Source: Lewinellaceae bacterium
Lineage (GTDB): Bacteria > Bacteroidota > Bacteroidia > Chitinophagales > Saprospiraceae
Assembly: GCA_020636005.1 (NCBI GenBank)
Contig: JACJYR010000008.1
Coordinates: 61,289 to 125,288 of the forward strand
Direction of reading: 5' to 3'
DNA length: 64,000 bases
The position numbers were made by a program, and so were the translations under genes. A model generated the notes under the pieces. That model was not told the origin of the DNA. It made no database searches and saw nothing but the letters and a program-made list of their open reading frames with translations. This document shows positions 16,226 through 25,230 of this stretch, piece after piece. The stretch's first letter is position 1. Each line of letters starts with the position of its first letter.

Positions 16226-16891
16226 CTAATCCGTCTTCCAAATGCCCTCTGCCGGCAATGGTGCCTCCAATAAGAGCGGAGCCCCGGTTTTAGGATGTTC
16301 AACTGACAAGGAATGGGCATGGAGGCAGATCATTCCCCCCCCATCGAGTGTTGAGCCATATTTTCCATCACCCATAATCGGGCAGCCTATAGCCGCAAGT
16401 TGAGCCCTTATCTGATGGTAGCGCCCTGTGAGCAGTTCAACTTCTACCAGGCTTTTTCCATCTTTGCCCGTCTCCAGCACCTGGAACAGCAAGCGGCACT
16501 CCCGGGCCTGTTTATCTTGCCTGGAGGAGACAACGGCCCGCCGTTCCGATTGATCCTTTCCCAGCCAATCCACCAGTTCGCCGGAAGCTGTCGGCAGTTC
16601 GCCTTCTACCAATGCCAGGTACTTCTTGCGCACCGTCCTTCGCTCAAATTGCAGGTTGAGGCTTTTCAGGGCCATTGGCGTTTTTGCCAGCAGCATCACA
16701 CCGCTCACCGGGCGGTCGAGGCGGTGAACGATACCAACGATCAACTGCTTTTTCCAGGGGTAGGTTTTTTCCAAATAAGCAGTTGCTTCCAGTTCAACGC
16801 TTGGGCTGCCCCACCGGTCCGCTTCTGCCTGCAGGCCGGCAGGTTTGTTGATAGCCAAAATATAGTTGTCTTCAAAAATGATGGGAAACAT
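16226..16891 (-). CDS. RluA-family pseudouridine synthase
   Basis: A 221-residue RNA-modifying enzyme that isomerises uridine to pseudouridine in rRNA or tRNA. The family signature HRLDRPVSGVMLLAKT holds the catalytic Asp59, and GRYHQIRAQLAAIGCPIMGD is the second conserved block. There is no N-terminal S4 domain, so it resembles the short RluA/TruC-like members and the exact target base is uncertain. The ATG at 16891 lies 19 bases from the repeat at 16910, which therefore occupies the promoter region. Confidence 0.9.
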   Translation of the reverse strand: MFPIIFEDNYILAINKPAGLQAEADRWGSPSVELEATAYLEKTYPWKKQLIVGIVHRLDRPVSGVMLLAKTPMALKSLNLQFERRTVRKKYLALVEGELPTASGELVDWLGKDQSERRAVVSSRQDKQARECRLLFQVLETGKDGKSLVEVELLTGRYHQIRAQLAAIGCPIMGDGKYGSTLDGGGMICLHAHSLSVEHPKTGAPLLLEAPLPAEGIWKTD

Positions 16892-16991
16892 CGGATGGCG
16901 GGGATATTAAGGATCGAAGGAAAAATAATCCCGATTTTACATCGCATAGGCGTCAACTTAAAAAAACCGAATATGATTAGATAAAATAAAA

Positions 16992-17040
16992 ATGCTGCTT
17001 AGGTTTGTTCAAATCAACATTCAGAACACCTAAACAGCAT
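16992..17040 (+). promoter_or_regulatory. Hairpin in the transposase leader, abutting the start codon
   Basis: ATGCTGCTTAGGT (16992-17004) and ACCTAAACAGCAT (17028-17040) pair at 12 of 13 positions; the second arm ends one base before the ATG at 17041. In a transcript reading in from outside, it would fold and hide the start region. IS10 and IS50 use this kind of leader structure to limit transposase made from read-through; that role here is inferred. Confidence 0.65.
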
Positions 17041-18372
17041 ATGAAAATTAAGTTGGAACAAATTAAGCGAAAAATTGGCGAACAACAAATAAACGCCATC
17101 GCAAAAAGTAGCGGTTTCCAAAAGCGGGAGCCGAGGAAAGTCACCGGATATAGTTTTTTTCTTGGTTTTTGCATGATGGTACAGCTTGGGCAGACGGGGC
17201 TGAGGGACTGGGCAAAAAGCATAGGGCGGCTGACCCAAAAGCTGGTCTCCAAACAAGGCCTCCAAAAAAAACTCCAGTTCAGGCACGAAGCTTTTGCCCG
17301 CCAACTTTTGGGGTTTGTACTCAAACAGTGCACGGCCTCAAACGGCCACCAGGGGGTTGCCCTCTTCGCACCGTTCAAGGAGGTCTATGTTGAGGACAGC
17401 ACCTGTGTGGGGCTGCCCCGCAACCTGTCATCTTTCTACCCCGGCCCCCACAGCAAAACCCACGGGGAATGTGCCACTGCCCGCATACAGTTGCGCATGG
17501 AATTGGTGAGTGAATCCTACGAAGGGGTTTTTGTGGGGAGTTACCGTGAAAATGACCAGGGTTTTGCGCACCGTATCGTTGAAATACTCACGGCAGGCTG
17601 CCTTGTGATCCGGGACAAAGGGTATTTTGTGCTGGCCGCCTTCCGGGCGATCATGGAGAAAAAGGCGTTTTTCCTGTCCCGCCTCCGCTTTGGGACAACC
17701 GTTTTTGATGCGCAGACCGGGGAAAAAATGGATTTGCTGAAAGAGCTCAAGGCTTTGAAAAAAGCAGGCCGCCAAGTCCTTGACAAGGAAATATTGCTGG
17801 GGGGCAAGGAGAAACTGCCAGTCCGCCTGGTGGCCATCGAAGCCCCTGAAGAGGCCAAACGGATGAGGCAGCACAAGGCCCGTACTGACCGCAGTGCAAA
17901 GGCCGCCCATTCCAGAGAGTACATCCAACTGCTGGGCTGGACCATTTTCATAACAAATGTCAACAAGGAAACCTGGGGGGGCCGGGACATCATCAGGGCC
18001 TACCGGTACCGTTGGCGCATTGAAATAGTGTTCAAGTGTTGGAAAAGCAAGTTCAACCTGGACAAGTTCTTCGAAGGCAGGGAAACAATATCGCCACCGA
18101 GGGCAGCCATGACCATCTACCTGATGCTTGCTTGGTTGACCTTGACAATGGGGGCTTGGTATGGGTATTTTGTGCACCGGGTTTACGAAGAAAAGAAGAA
18201 ATTCATCAGCATGCTGCTGTTCGCCGATTTTGTCAAAGAACGGTTTTGGGAAATACTTTTGACAAGCGACCTCGATGTTTTCATCGGTGAGCTTGCCAGA
18301 TATTATTCCCATGACAAACGAAAATCCCGAAAATGCTATCTCGAATTTTTGTATGAAATAAATTTAAGTTGA
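17041..18372 (+). CDS. IS4-family transposase
   Basis: A 443-residue DDE transposase. The IS4 signature Y-(2)-R-(3)-E-(6)-K is exact: YRYRWRIEIVFKCWK, with the catalytic Glu. Earlier aspartates lie in EVYVEDSTCVGLP and VIRDKGYF. The ATG at 17041 is preferred over a TTG at 17005, because the latter lies in the loop of the leader hairpin. The frame is uninterrupted and ends eight bases before the right end of the element. Confidence 0.93.
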   Translation: MKIKLEQIKRKIGEQQINAIAKSSGFQKREPRKVTGYSFFLGFCMMVQLGQTGLRDWAKSIGRLTQKLVSKQGLQKKLQFRHEAFARQLLGFVLKQCTASNGHQGVALFAPFKEVYVEDSTCVGLPRNLSSFYPGPHSKTHGECATARIQLRMELVSESYEGVFVGSYRENDQGFAHRIVEILTAGCLVIRDKGYFVLAAFRAIMEKKAFFLSRLRFGTTVFDAQTGEKMDLLKELKALKKAGRQVLDKEILLGGKEKLPVRLVAIEAPEEAKRMRQHKARTDRSAKAAHSREYIQLLGWTIFITNVNKETWGGRDIIRAYRYRWRIEIVFKCWKSKFNLDKFFEGRETISPPRAAMTIYLMLAWLTLTMGAWYGYFVHRVYEEKKKFISMLLFADFVKERFWEILLTSDLDVFIGELARYYSHDKRKSRKCYLEFLYEINLS

Positions 18373-18575
18373 CGCCTATGCGATTTTACATCGGGATTAT
18401 TTTTAAAAACCCCTCCATTGCTGGGGTTTTCAAAATCAAAATGGTGAAGTTATTTTTTCATCGCTACTAAAGGAGGCAATTAGAAATTGGGAGATTAAGC
18501 CATTGGCTATCAATTTCCCAATTTCCAGTTTTATCATAAAGCCTATCGACTTTAAACAGCGCAACCATGGAACTG

Positions 18576-20087
18576 CTACTTAGACTGGTTGCGGTACCAC
18601 TGCTCGCAGTAAGCTTGTACGCTGTTTTCGAGCAGTTGCTTATAGTTGGAGGCGGTAGTAAAGTTTTCAAAAGCAGCCTGCCGCTCTTTGCGGATGCTCT
18701 TGTGGATATGGGGAAATTCTTTTTTGAACTGCTCAAAATCAAATCCAGCTTTTGGCTTTGGGGCTGCCGCATCTTTTTTTGCCGGGCTGAATAAATCGGC
18801 CATCTCCCCTACCCTGTTCATCCGGCTGGCCTGGTCGGCGGTTTTCCTCTGAACCGTAAAGGAAGGCTCGGGCGACCGCCCGATCACTTTTTCTTCTTCC
18901 AGCAATTTCCGGAAATCGGCTGCCGTGATGCTTTTTGCGCGCTCGCGGTTGGCGCGCTCCAGATCCTTTAGTTTTTTCTTTCGGCCCACCACCTGCTCCA
19001 CCAATTGGGCGTAAAGGTTTGGCTCTTCAAAACGCTGGTTTCCGACCCATCCGGTGAATGCTTTTACCTTTTCTTTTTGCGATTTTGCATTGGTCTTTTT
19101 TTCAAAAAAGGCCAACATGAAAAGGACGAAAAAGTCCTCGTAGCCGATCAGTTCGCTGCCTTTGATGATCGGTAGCACCTCTTCCATGGCAAAGGCCATG
19201 CTCACCCCATATTCAGTCAGGGTGTTGAAGGCACGGCGCTGTGCCTCGGTCAGTTCTCCTATGCGCACCTGAAGATCGTTCCCACCAGGAGAAGGGCTGC
19301 CGGGCTTTTTCCCTTGCCGCAGGGTGCGCTCTTCCACCATTTCAGGGTTAAAATCCGTTTTTTCGTTGATGATAATCCGCACATCAGTAATGTTCCTCCC
19401 TTTTTTGATGAAATCATAATCTATCATCAGGCGCGTCTTTTCGTTGATTTCCTCTTTGGCCACATCCAGCACCTTACGCCGGAAATTGCGAAAATCGGGG
19501 TACTTGTCGGCGATGCCCAACCTGAACTTCAATTCCTTGATGCTTGCGGCCAATATATTGCGCCCATGCCGGATGTTCTCAAAATAATAGGCCTTGCACA
19601 TCTGGTATATCCGGATGGAAAAACCGCTTTTCATCTTGGCCACTTCCAGGAACTCGAAGCGCGTGAACTTTTCTTTCAACCCCAACAGGAAGGGTTTCAT
19701 TTGTGGAGAAAAACCAAATTCCACGCAGAGTACGCCATTTTCGTCATATTTGGGCACGGCGCCCGCTACCCAGTTGATATGTCCCCGAAGCCGGACACCG
19801 TCCACGGTGAAATCCGTGGGGAAAGTGATTTTCTTATCGGTGATGCTGTCGAGCAGTTCGTCCAGCCGCTCGTAAAACGAACCATGTTTTTTGGTAACGT
19901 CCGATTTAAGGATGTACTCGATTTCAGATACAGGTACGAGATATGTCTCGAAGTCACTGTGTTCCGGCCGGAGCAGGGTTGCCATGTAAAGGATCAGCTT
20001 TTGCTCCCTGGGCGTCAGTTTGTAGCGGGCATGCTGGATAAACTGGTTGGCAATGGCCGCAACTTTTTTTGTCTTTTCCATTTGCAT
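18576..20087 (-). CDS. Rep_3-family plasmid replication initiator (RepB)
   Basis: A 503-residue initiator protein. The N-terminal winged-helix half matches the Rep_3 (PF01051) pattern: ANQFIQHARYKLTPREQKL, the long helix GFSIRIYQMCKAYYF and LKFRLGIADKYPDFRNFRRK. Such proteins bind iterons and open a theta-type origin. The C-terminal half (from about 270) is charged and not recognised. The start is placed at the ATG 20087 (a second ATG at 20081); codons further upstream are encoded by the iteron array. The array lies directly upstream, the usual arrangement for self-regulated Rep genes. Confidence 0.88.
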   Translation of the reverse strand: MQMEKTKKVAAIANQFIQHARYKLTPREQKLILYMATLLRPEHSDFETYLVPVSEIEYILKSDVTKKHGSFYERLDELLDSITDKKITFPTDFTVDGVRLRGHINWVAGAVPKYDENGVLCVEFGFSPQMKPFLLGLKEKFTRFEFLEVAKMKSGFSIRIYQMCKAYYFENIRHGRNILAASIKELKFRLGIADKYPDFRNFRRKVLDVAKEEINEKTRLMIDYDFIKKGRNITDVRIIINEKTDFNPEMVEERTLRQGKKPGSPSPGGNDLQVRIGELTEAQRRAFNTLTEYGVSMAFAMEEVLPIIKGSELIGYEDFFVLFMLAFFEKKTNAKSQKEKVKAFTGWVGNQRFEEPNLYAQLVEQVVGRKKKLKDLERANRERAKSITAADFRKLLEEEKVIGRSPEPSFTVQRKTADQASRMNRVGEMADLFSPAKKDAAAPKPKAGFDFEQFKKEFPHIHKSIRKERQAAFENFTTASNYKQLLENSVQAYCEQWYRNQSK

Positions 20088-20131
20088 GATGAAAAATTTT
20101 GGGGAAAATATCCTCTCGCGTGTACATGGCA

Positions 20132-20830
20132 AATGGACGGGGTACACTTTTTTTCAACACTTCCCACACCGGGTACACAACAACTAAAAATACTGGGCGA
20201 TCCTGCCCAAAAGCTACCCCCACCAGGTACACATTGGATCAGGAAATGCTTTTTTTTCCGAGTCCCAATCCTTTTTGGAGCAACATTTTGGCAGCCCCAC
20301 GTCAGGAACACCCCAAAAACCCTATGGATACTGGGGTTTTTGCATGGGGTACACATTAAGTACAACCGAATTGATCGGTCCTTCTAAAAACTCCCCCGGC
20401 ATGGACACATATCCCACAATGGGGACACTTTACTAAACTTTGACTTCATCTACTAAAAAATTGACAATCAATGGTTTAAAAACAATCAGCAGGATTGTAG
20501 GAAAAGCGAATCGAGGAAAACTTCTACCCCAAATGGGTACACTTTGAGATTATTGCCAAGGGATTAGGCGAAGTAAAACACTGCTTACTGGCTTATTTTT
20601 GAACATTGCAGGGCAAAAGTGCGCTTAAAACGGCCCGATTCCCCACGAAAGGTACACGCACCCACAATTCGGACACTTGTTTCCCCAAGCAGAAACACCT
20701 GTTGCACACACCAGGTAACCTTTCAGCCCACACTTTGGACTCATACATCCCACGTCTTGTCATCCTTTCACCCACAACAGGGACACAACCAACCCACACC
20801 GGGCATCCAAAAAGCCCACAGGAAGGACAC
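20132..20830 (+). other. Iteron array: probable theta-type replication origin
   Basis: About 14 directly repeated units of roughly 16 bases with consensus CCCACA-nn-GGGTACAC or GGGACAC. Clear ones start near 20163, 20218, 20394, 20413, 20527, 20641, 20661, 20727, 20770, 20793 and 20815; weaker ones near 20132, 20340 and 20703. Neighbouring pairs are spaced 20-24 bases, about two helical turns. An AT-rich stretch (20430-20520) splits the array. TGTGGAATA near 20859 is a weak DnaA-box-like site. Short open frames inside the array are repeat artefacts. Confidence 0.85.
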
Positions 20831-21357
20831 AAAATTAAATCTAACCATCTGATTACCTGTGGAATATGACAAGCATAAAAACCTAAAAAATAAAAAGAAT
20901 AATAAACCAACCCTTAAGAGGGAAAAGGCAGAAAGGTTTTTTTCTTTTTAAACAAGCGCTATTCGACAAACAGCAGCAAGCCTGCTATACGGCTCACAAT
21001 CTTAATCGCGGATGTGTGTTCGTTTTGTGGGCAACTAAAAACGGGATGGCAAACACATGCGGTGGAGCCTTGCCGGGACATTGGTAATTCCTCTGGTGCT
21101 GCGCCTAAGGGTTGGGTTGTTCGCCCGGTACAAAGCTTTGACCAACCTCAACCAGCCAAAAATGCTGGTTAGCATGTCTGAAAATATTTAGGACCTCTTT
21201 ACAGAATTCGTTAATTCGTTATTTACTTTTTTCTTTAAAAATATCTTCCCTTGCTTTTTAAATTTGGCTACCCGCCTTAGTTTTGCCGCGCAAGGAATGT
21301 ATAATTCGTCATTTCTTTATTTCGTTAATTCATTCACCCTGATAAATTTATCAATTC
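20831..21357. other. Origin flank and upstream region of parA, with a candidate partition site
   Basis: No gene is seen. 20838-20960 is AT-rich. A small inverted repeat AACCAGC/GCTGGTT is at 21150-21170. Word clusters TTCGTTAATTCGTTATTTAC (21205-21225) and TTTCTTTATTTCGTTAATTC (21312-21331) precede parA, where type Ib partition operons keep their centromere. A -7-like TAGTTTTG lies at 21278-21285. Confidence 0.5.
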
Positions 21358-22002
21358 ATGGCTTTAGTCATTGGAGTCGTATCGCAGAAAGGCGGCGTGG
21401 GCAAATCAACCCTGGCCCGCCTCATCGCCTGCAACTATGCCGCCAGCGAATGGCGCGTCAAAATAGCGGACATGGATTTGGCACAGGGCACCTGTACAAG
21501 TTGGAACCGCCGCAGGCTGCAGAACGAAATTGAGCCAAAGGTGGCGGTCGAGCAGTTCCTTAATGTGGACGATGCCATCAAGACCGGTGAACAATACGAC
21601 CTGGTCGTTTTTGACGGTGCCCCCCACTCTACCCGCAAAACCCTGGACATCGCCGATGCCTGTGACCTCCTCATCCTGCCGACCGGCGTCTCGCTGGACG
21701 ATCTGGAGCCGACCATCAAACTGGCGCACGAGCTTAAAAAGCACGGCATCTACCCACCCAAGATTTCCATCGCCCTTACCCGCGCCGGGAACAGCGATGT
21801 GGAACTGGCAGAAGGCATGGAATACGTCCGATCGAGCGGGTACCATTTGCTGGATGGCGTCATCCACGAAAAAACGGCCATTCGGCGCGCCAGTGACGAG
21901 GGCAAATGCGCCACCGAGACTTCCTTTAAGTCCATCAATGAAAAAGTGGACCAACTGGTGCAGGCTATTGTCAACCGCGCCGATGAATTGGGGAAGAAAT
22001 AA
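21358..22002 (+). CDS. parA: ParA-family partition ATPase (type Ib size)
   Basis: A 214-residue ATPase that positions plasmid copies on the nucleoid. The deviant Walker A motif is SQKGGVGKSTLARL (residues 9-22) with the signature lysine; the Walker B region is YDLVVFDGAPH. There is no N-terminal DNA-binding domain and the length is about 210 residues, both typical of type Ib ParA proteins. The small ribbon-helix-helix gene 80 bases downstream is the expected centromere-binding partner. Confidence 0.92.
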   Translation: MALVIGVVSQKGGVGKSTLARLIACNYAASEWRVKIADMDLAQGTCTSWNRRRLQNEIEPKVAVEQFLNVDDAIKTGEQYDLVVFDGAPHSTRKTLDIADACDLLILPTGVSLDDLEPTIKLAHELKKHGIYPPKISIALTRAGNSDVELAEGMEYVRSSGYHLLDGVIHEKTAIRRASDEGKCATETSFKSINEKVDQLVQAIVNRADELGKK

Positions 22003-22081
22003 ATAAAATGATTTTGATACGTTATCTTTATTTCGTTATTTCGTCAATTCATTAATTCTTTTACTGTTTCAAACTTACATC

Positions 22082-22306
22082 ATGGCCAAAATCAGGAAGC
22101 CCATCGTTAACCGCAAAGGAGCGCCGCCGCCCGAAGTGGAAGCCAGCACCAACCTCACCCGCACGCCCGATCAGGATCTCCGCCCAATGAACTTCAAAGT
22201 GTCGGCAGAATTTAAGCGCGAGTTTAAATCCTATGCGACCCAAATGGACATCAGCATGGTGCAGTTGCTCCAGGAATGCTTCGAATTTTACAGGAACAGC
22301 CGGTAA
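22082..22306 (+). CDS. Small ribbon-helix-helix protein, probable ParA partner (ParG-like)
   Basis: A 74-residue protein. Residues 1-36 are basic and disordered (MAKIRKPIVNRKGAPPPEVE). Residues 37-74 read MNFKVSAEFKREFKSYATQM and on to a second helix, the strand-helix-helix order of an RHH fold. A flexible N-terminal tail plus an RHH domain directly after a type Ib parA is the ParF/ParG layout. DNA binding to the nearby TTCGTTATTT words is inferred, not shown. Confidence 0.75.
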   Translation: MAKIRKPIVNRKGAPPPEVEASTNLTRTPDQDLRPMNFKVSAEFKREFKSYATQMDISMVQLLQECFEFYRNSR

Positions 22307-22484
22307 CGAATTCGTTATTTAACGACCGATATTTGTGCTGTAAGACAAAGCTTCTGGGTTGCCGCCGGGCCATTCAACCCTTTACAATTTTCCTTCCACA
22401 GCACCTTGGGTTCATTCTGCCCCGGTCGGAGGATTACTTTAATTCATTATTTAATGAAAACGTTATTTAACGAATTCGTTTTTT
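22303..22484. repeat. Clusters of the word TTCGTTATTT / AACGAATTCGTT
   Basis: TAACGAATTCGTTATTTAAC at 22303-22322 and a second cluster at 22441-22482 contain the palindrome AACGAATTCGTT. Related clusters lie at 21204-21230, 21303-21332, 22019-22060, 22689-22737, 23149-23191, 25201-25230 and 26634-26665. They are confined to 21.2-26.7 kb and occur at nearly every gap there. The remainder of 22307-22726 has no visible gene. Confidence 0.7.
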
Positions 22485-22726
22485 AGTGCTTTCAAAAGCT
22501 GGGGAATCGCCCGATTCGTAAACAAATTTGCGAGGCAGGCCACTAAGCGGGGCTTCCAGGAAGGGAAGGAAGGGATTTAAGGGGATATGAGCGGTTTTTT
22601 GCCGCCAGGCCAGCCAATGCAGGAGCGCGTCTTTTCAGGTGGCTAAAAGGGCTTAAAAAAGGATCCTTGATTTGTGCCAAGCAGGAAGAAATAACGAAGT
22701 AAATATATAACGAAATAACGAAAACG

Positions 22727-23116
22727 TTATTTACTTATATCCTCCTTTCTCCATGCCGTCCAGGGCATCACAAATTTCCTGCCTTCCGAAAAGGTCAATC
22801 CGTAAATCTTCCCATCTTCCAGGTACCCGGTGCTAAAGTATTTCCCACTTCCGTCCTTGGTCGTGAATGCAAAGTATAGTTTTCCCCATACAGTGTTGAC
22901 GGTTCCGTTGGCGAAGGGCGTATCGTAAAAAAATCCCTGGAAGCTATTTTCGCCTGTATCCTCGATTGCCATCTCTTTGTAGTATGGATCGGCGCCAGGC
23001 GAGGGCGTCAGGTCAACCGTCCAGGTTCCTTTCAGCAGTTCAGTGCTCAATTCCTGTGCATTGGTGTTCGAAGTGAAGGAGAAGGCCAACAGGCAAAAAG
23101 TCATAAATGATTTCAT
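22727..23116 (-). CDS. Small secreted protein, unknown function
   Basis: A 129-residue protein with a signal peptide (MKSFMTFCLLAFSFTSNTNA, cleavage before QELS). The mature part is rich in beta-prone stretches and Gly/Tyr/Trp (LLKGTWTVDLTP, SFQGFFYDTPF, YFSTGYLEDGK). The start LKGTWTVDLTP recalls small lipocalin-like or DUF-type domains of Bacteroidota, but no family is assigned. The ATG at 23116 is chosen to begin the signal peptide. It sits between two CGTTATTT word clusters, inside the plasmid-like module. Confidence 0.65.
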   Translation of the reverse strand: MKSFMTFCLLAFSFTSNTNAQELSTELLKGTWTVDLTPSPGADPYYKEMAIEDTGENSFQGFFYDTPFANGTVNTVWGKLYFAFTTKDGSGKYFSTGYLEDGKIYGLTFSEGRKFVMPWTAWRKEDISK

Positions 23117-23386
23117 CTTTTGATGTTTGTGGCTGAGGGCAAACAAAAAATAACGTTATTTCTATATTTCGTTAAAACGTTAATTCTTTATTTGCTCAAA
23201 ACCGGTTTTTAAAAATAAGCCGGGTGATTTCGGGCCAAAGATGCAGGCACCGAAACGTTGGGCAAAGGCATTTTCGCCAGGCTGCACCACAGGCCGGTGG
23301 ACAAACGGGCAGGTCATCCACCGATATTTTCTGCCGTTCACCGAAAATGACTTGCCGTATTAAACCGGAATGGCGAGGTTTGAGGG

Positions 23387-24472
23387 ATGGTTCTATCTCA
23401 ACACGATCGCTTGCCCAACTGGCTGTACCGCCGGTTCCTGTGGAACATCCTCCATTGGCAGGTGCTGGCTTACATGGGTTGCAATTTCCTTTTTGGGTTC
23501 ATTTATTGGCTGGCCGTTTACCTGAATTCTTCCGGCCAGTACAATGCCTGGGATCAAACACTGCTGAGCTATGGCACCAAGGCCATCTTTTCCCTGCCTG
23601 TTTATTGGGTAGTCTTTGTAAAATGGGGGCACTGGCCCCTGATCCGCCGTTTGTTGCTCCACCTGGTTTTGTTGCCTTTGTTTTTGGTTGTTTGGTTGCT
23701 CTGCTATCACCGGGTTTGCGACTTTTTTGGTATCGAATACCTGACCGCCGAAGGCATGGTTTGGGATATTTACATTCCCGCACTCCTTTATTTGGTGCAG
23801 TTTGGCTTCATCCATTTTTACGAGTATGTGCGTAAAACACAAAAACAAGAGCAGGCAGCGCACGAGCTCAGGCAGATGGCCCTGCAAGGTGAAATGAACG
23901 CCCTGAAAGCCCAGTTGCAGCCCCATTTTTTGTTCAATACGCTGAACAGCATCAGCGCTTCCGTGCCGCCGAGCATGGAGCATACCCGCGTTCTGATAGC
24001 GCGGCTGGCCGATACATTCAGGTTTGGCCTGAAAGCCAGCCAGGCTGAATGGATACCTTTGAGCGATGAAATCCATTTTTTGAAAACATACCTGGAACTG
24101 GAAAAACAGCGGTTTGGTGACAGGCTGAAAGTGATTTTCAGGGTAGGGGAGGGCCTGGGCCACGAAACCGTCCCTCCCATGTTGTTGCAACCCCTGGTAG
24201 AGAATGCCGTGAAACATGGCGTCGGCAACAGCCTGCGTCCCGTCACCCTGGCCGTCGAGGCCGAAAGGGTAGGGGAGTGGCTCCGTTTCGAGGTATCAGA
24301 TACCGGTTGCGGGTACGACGGCGATCTGGAAGGAGAGGCATTTCTGAACAATGGGATCGGACTCCGCAATACCCGGCTCCGGCTCGAAAAACAGTTTGGC
24401 GAAAGGTTGAACGTGCGCCGAAACGAGCCGTCCGGCCTTATCTTCAGCTTTAAAATTCCTTTCCGACCATGA
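23387..24472 (+). CDS. LytS/YehU-type sensor histidine kinase
   Basis: A 361-residue membrane kinase. Four hydrophobic segments (about 26-46, 60-80, 88-107 and 126-146) are followed by a coiled linker and the phospho-acceptor block QPHFLFNTLNSIS (His180). The ATPase region shows VENAVKHGVGN and GIGLRNTRLRLE. No separate sensor domain is present, so the signal is probably sensed in the membrane. Its stop overlaps the start of the LytTR regulator gene in ATGA, so the two are co-translated. Confidence 0.92.
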   Translation: MVLSQHDRLPNWLYRRFLWNILHWQVLAYMGCNFLFGFIYWLAVYLNSSGQYNAWDQTLLSYGTKAIFSLPVYWVVFVKWGHWPLIRRLLLHLVLLPLFLVVWLLCYHRVCDFFGIEYLTAEGMVWDIYIPALLYLVQFGFIHFYEYVRKTQKQEQAAHELRQMALQGEMNALKAQLQPHFLFNTLNSISASVPPSMEHTRVLIARLADTFRFGLKASQAEWIPLSDEIHFLKTYLELEKQRFGDRLKVIFRVGEGLGHETVPPMLLQPLVENAVKHGVGNSLRPVTLAVEAERVGEWLRFEVSDTGCGYDGDLEGEAFLNNGIGLRNTRLRLEKQFGERLNVRRNEPSGLIFSFKIPFRP

Positions 24473-25203
24473 AAGTAATCCTGATAGACGATGAAGGGGA
24501 TGCCCGCCTGATGCTGCGGCAATACCTGGAGGAATTTCCCGGCCTAACCATCGTGGACGAATGCAGCAATGGCCTGGAGGCAGTGACGGCTATTGAGCGG
24601 CACGAGCCGGACTTGGTCTTCCTGGACATCCAGATGCCGGGCATGAGTGGATTCCAGGTGCTGCAGAATATCGTCCATATTCCACAGGTCATTTTTTCAA
24701 CCGCCTATGACCGCTATGCCCTCAAGGCATTTGACCACAACGCAGTGGACTACCTGCTAAAGCCCTACACCCGCGACCGCTTTGCCCAGGCAGTTAACAA
24801 GTTGCTGCTATCCTCGCCTTCCCGCAACCTTCATCAAATAAGGGCATTGGCCGACAACCTGCAAAAAGAACAAACACAATACCTGGATCGGCTGCTGGTG
24901 GAACAGGGAAACCGCATGATCGCCCTGCAGGCCCACGAAATTATCTGGATAGAGGCCAACGGCGACTATGCCAACCTGCACACTGGCCAGAAATCCTTCC
25001 TAAGCTCCCTTGGGTTGGGCGAATTGGAAAACCGCCTCAACCCCGCCCAGTTTTTGCGGATCCACCGCTCGGCCATCATCGGGCTGGCACACATCCTGGA
25101 AGTACGCAAAGACCCTTCCGGCTACTACATGGATCTGACCAACGGAAAACGCCATAAGGTGAGTCGCTCCTACCAGGAAGCGTTAAAAAAATGGATGGTT
25201 TGA
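24469..25203 (+). CDS. LytTR-family response regulator
   Basis: A 244-residue regulator. The receiver domain has the acidic DDE pocket (residues 7-9) and phospho-acceptor Asp53 in FLDIQMPGMSGF, then the conserved Lys in LLKPYTRDRF. The LytTR DNA-binding domain begins near 145 with MIALQAHEIIWIEANGDYAN and ends FLRIHRSAIIG and KVSRSYQEALKKW. It is the partner of the overlapping kinase gene. A CGTTATTT cluster and repeat copy C follow its stop. Confidence 0.93.
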   Translation: MKVILIDDEGDARLMLRQYLEEFPGLTIVDECSNGLEAVTAIERHEPDLVFLDIQMPGMSGFQVLQNIVHIPQVIFSTAYDRYALKAFDHNAVDYLLKPYTRDRFAQAVNKLLLSSPSRNLHQIRALADNLQKEQTQYLDRLLVEQGNRMIALQAHEIIWIEANGDYANLHTGQKSFLSSLGLGELENRLNPAQFLRIHRSAIIGLAHILEVRKDPSGYYMDLTNGKRHKVSRSYQEALKKWMV

Positions 25204-25230
25204 CGAAAGCGTTATTTCGTTAAATCTTTA

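Larger units (their letters stand above)
16945..18380 (+). mobile_element. IS4-family insertion sequence, complete, 1436 bp
   Basis: The terminal inverted repeats are 18 bases and perfect (CATAGGCGTCAACTTAAA at the left, its complement at the right). The target duplication CGATTTTACATCG (13 bases) is at 16932-16944 and 18381-18393, a length in the range known for the IS4 group. One transposase gene fills the element. Ends, duplication and gene are all intact, so it looks recent and possibly active. Confidence 0.95.
16910..18467 (-). mobile_element. MITE-like repeat, copy B, interrupted by an IS4 element
   Basis: The outer parts are 16910-16944 and 18381-18467 and read AGGATCGAAGGAAAAATAAT up to TTTTTCATCGCTAC. 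The flanks are TA on both sides (16908-16909 and 18468-18469). With the IS and its 13-base target duplication removed, the element is 109 bases. It is of the subtype with the ATCCCGATTTTACATCGGGAT hairpin, and the IS entered that hairpin. It lies in the same orientation as copy C at 25231, and the two bracket the rep/par module. Confidence 0.88.

Noticed and set aside
17428..18312. 294-codon frame opposite the IS4 transposase
   Set aside because: Antisense shadow; the plus-strand frame carries the exact IS4 signature.
20132..20830. CRISPR array
   Set aside because: Units are about 16 bases and degenerate, spacers vary from 4 to over 100 bases, and no cas genes are present.
20606..20869. Thr/Pro/His-rich frame over the iterons
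   Set aside because: The protein repeats only mirror the iteron period; it is an origin, not a gene.
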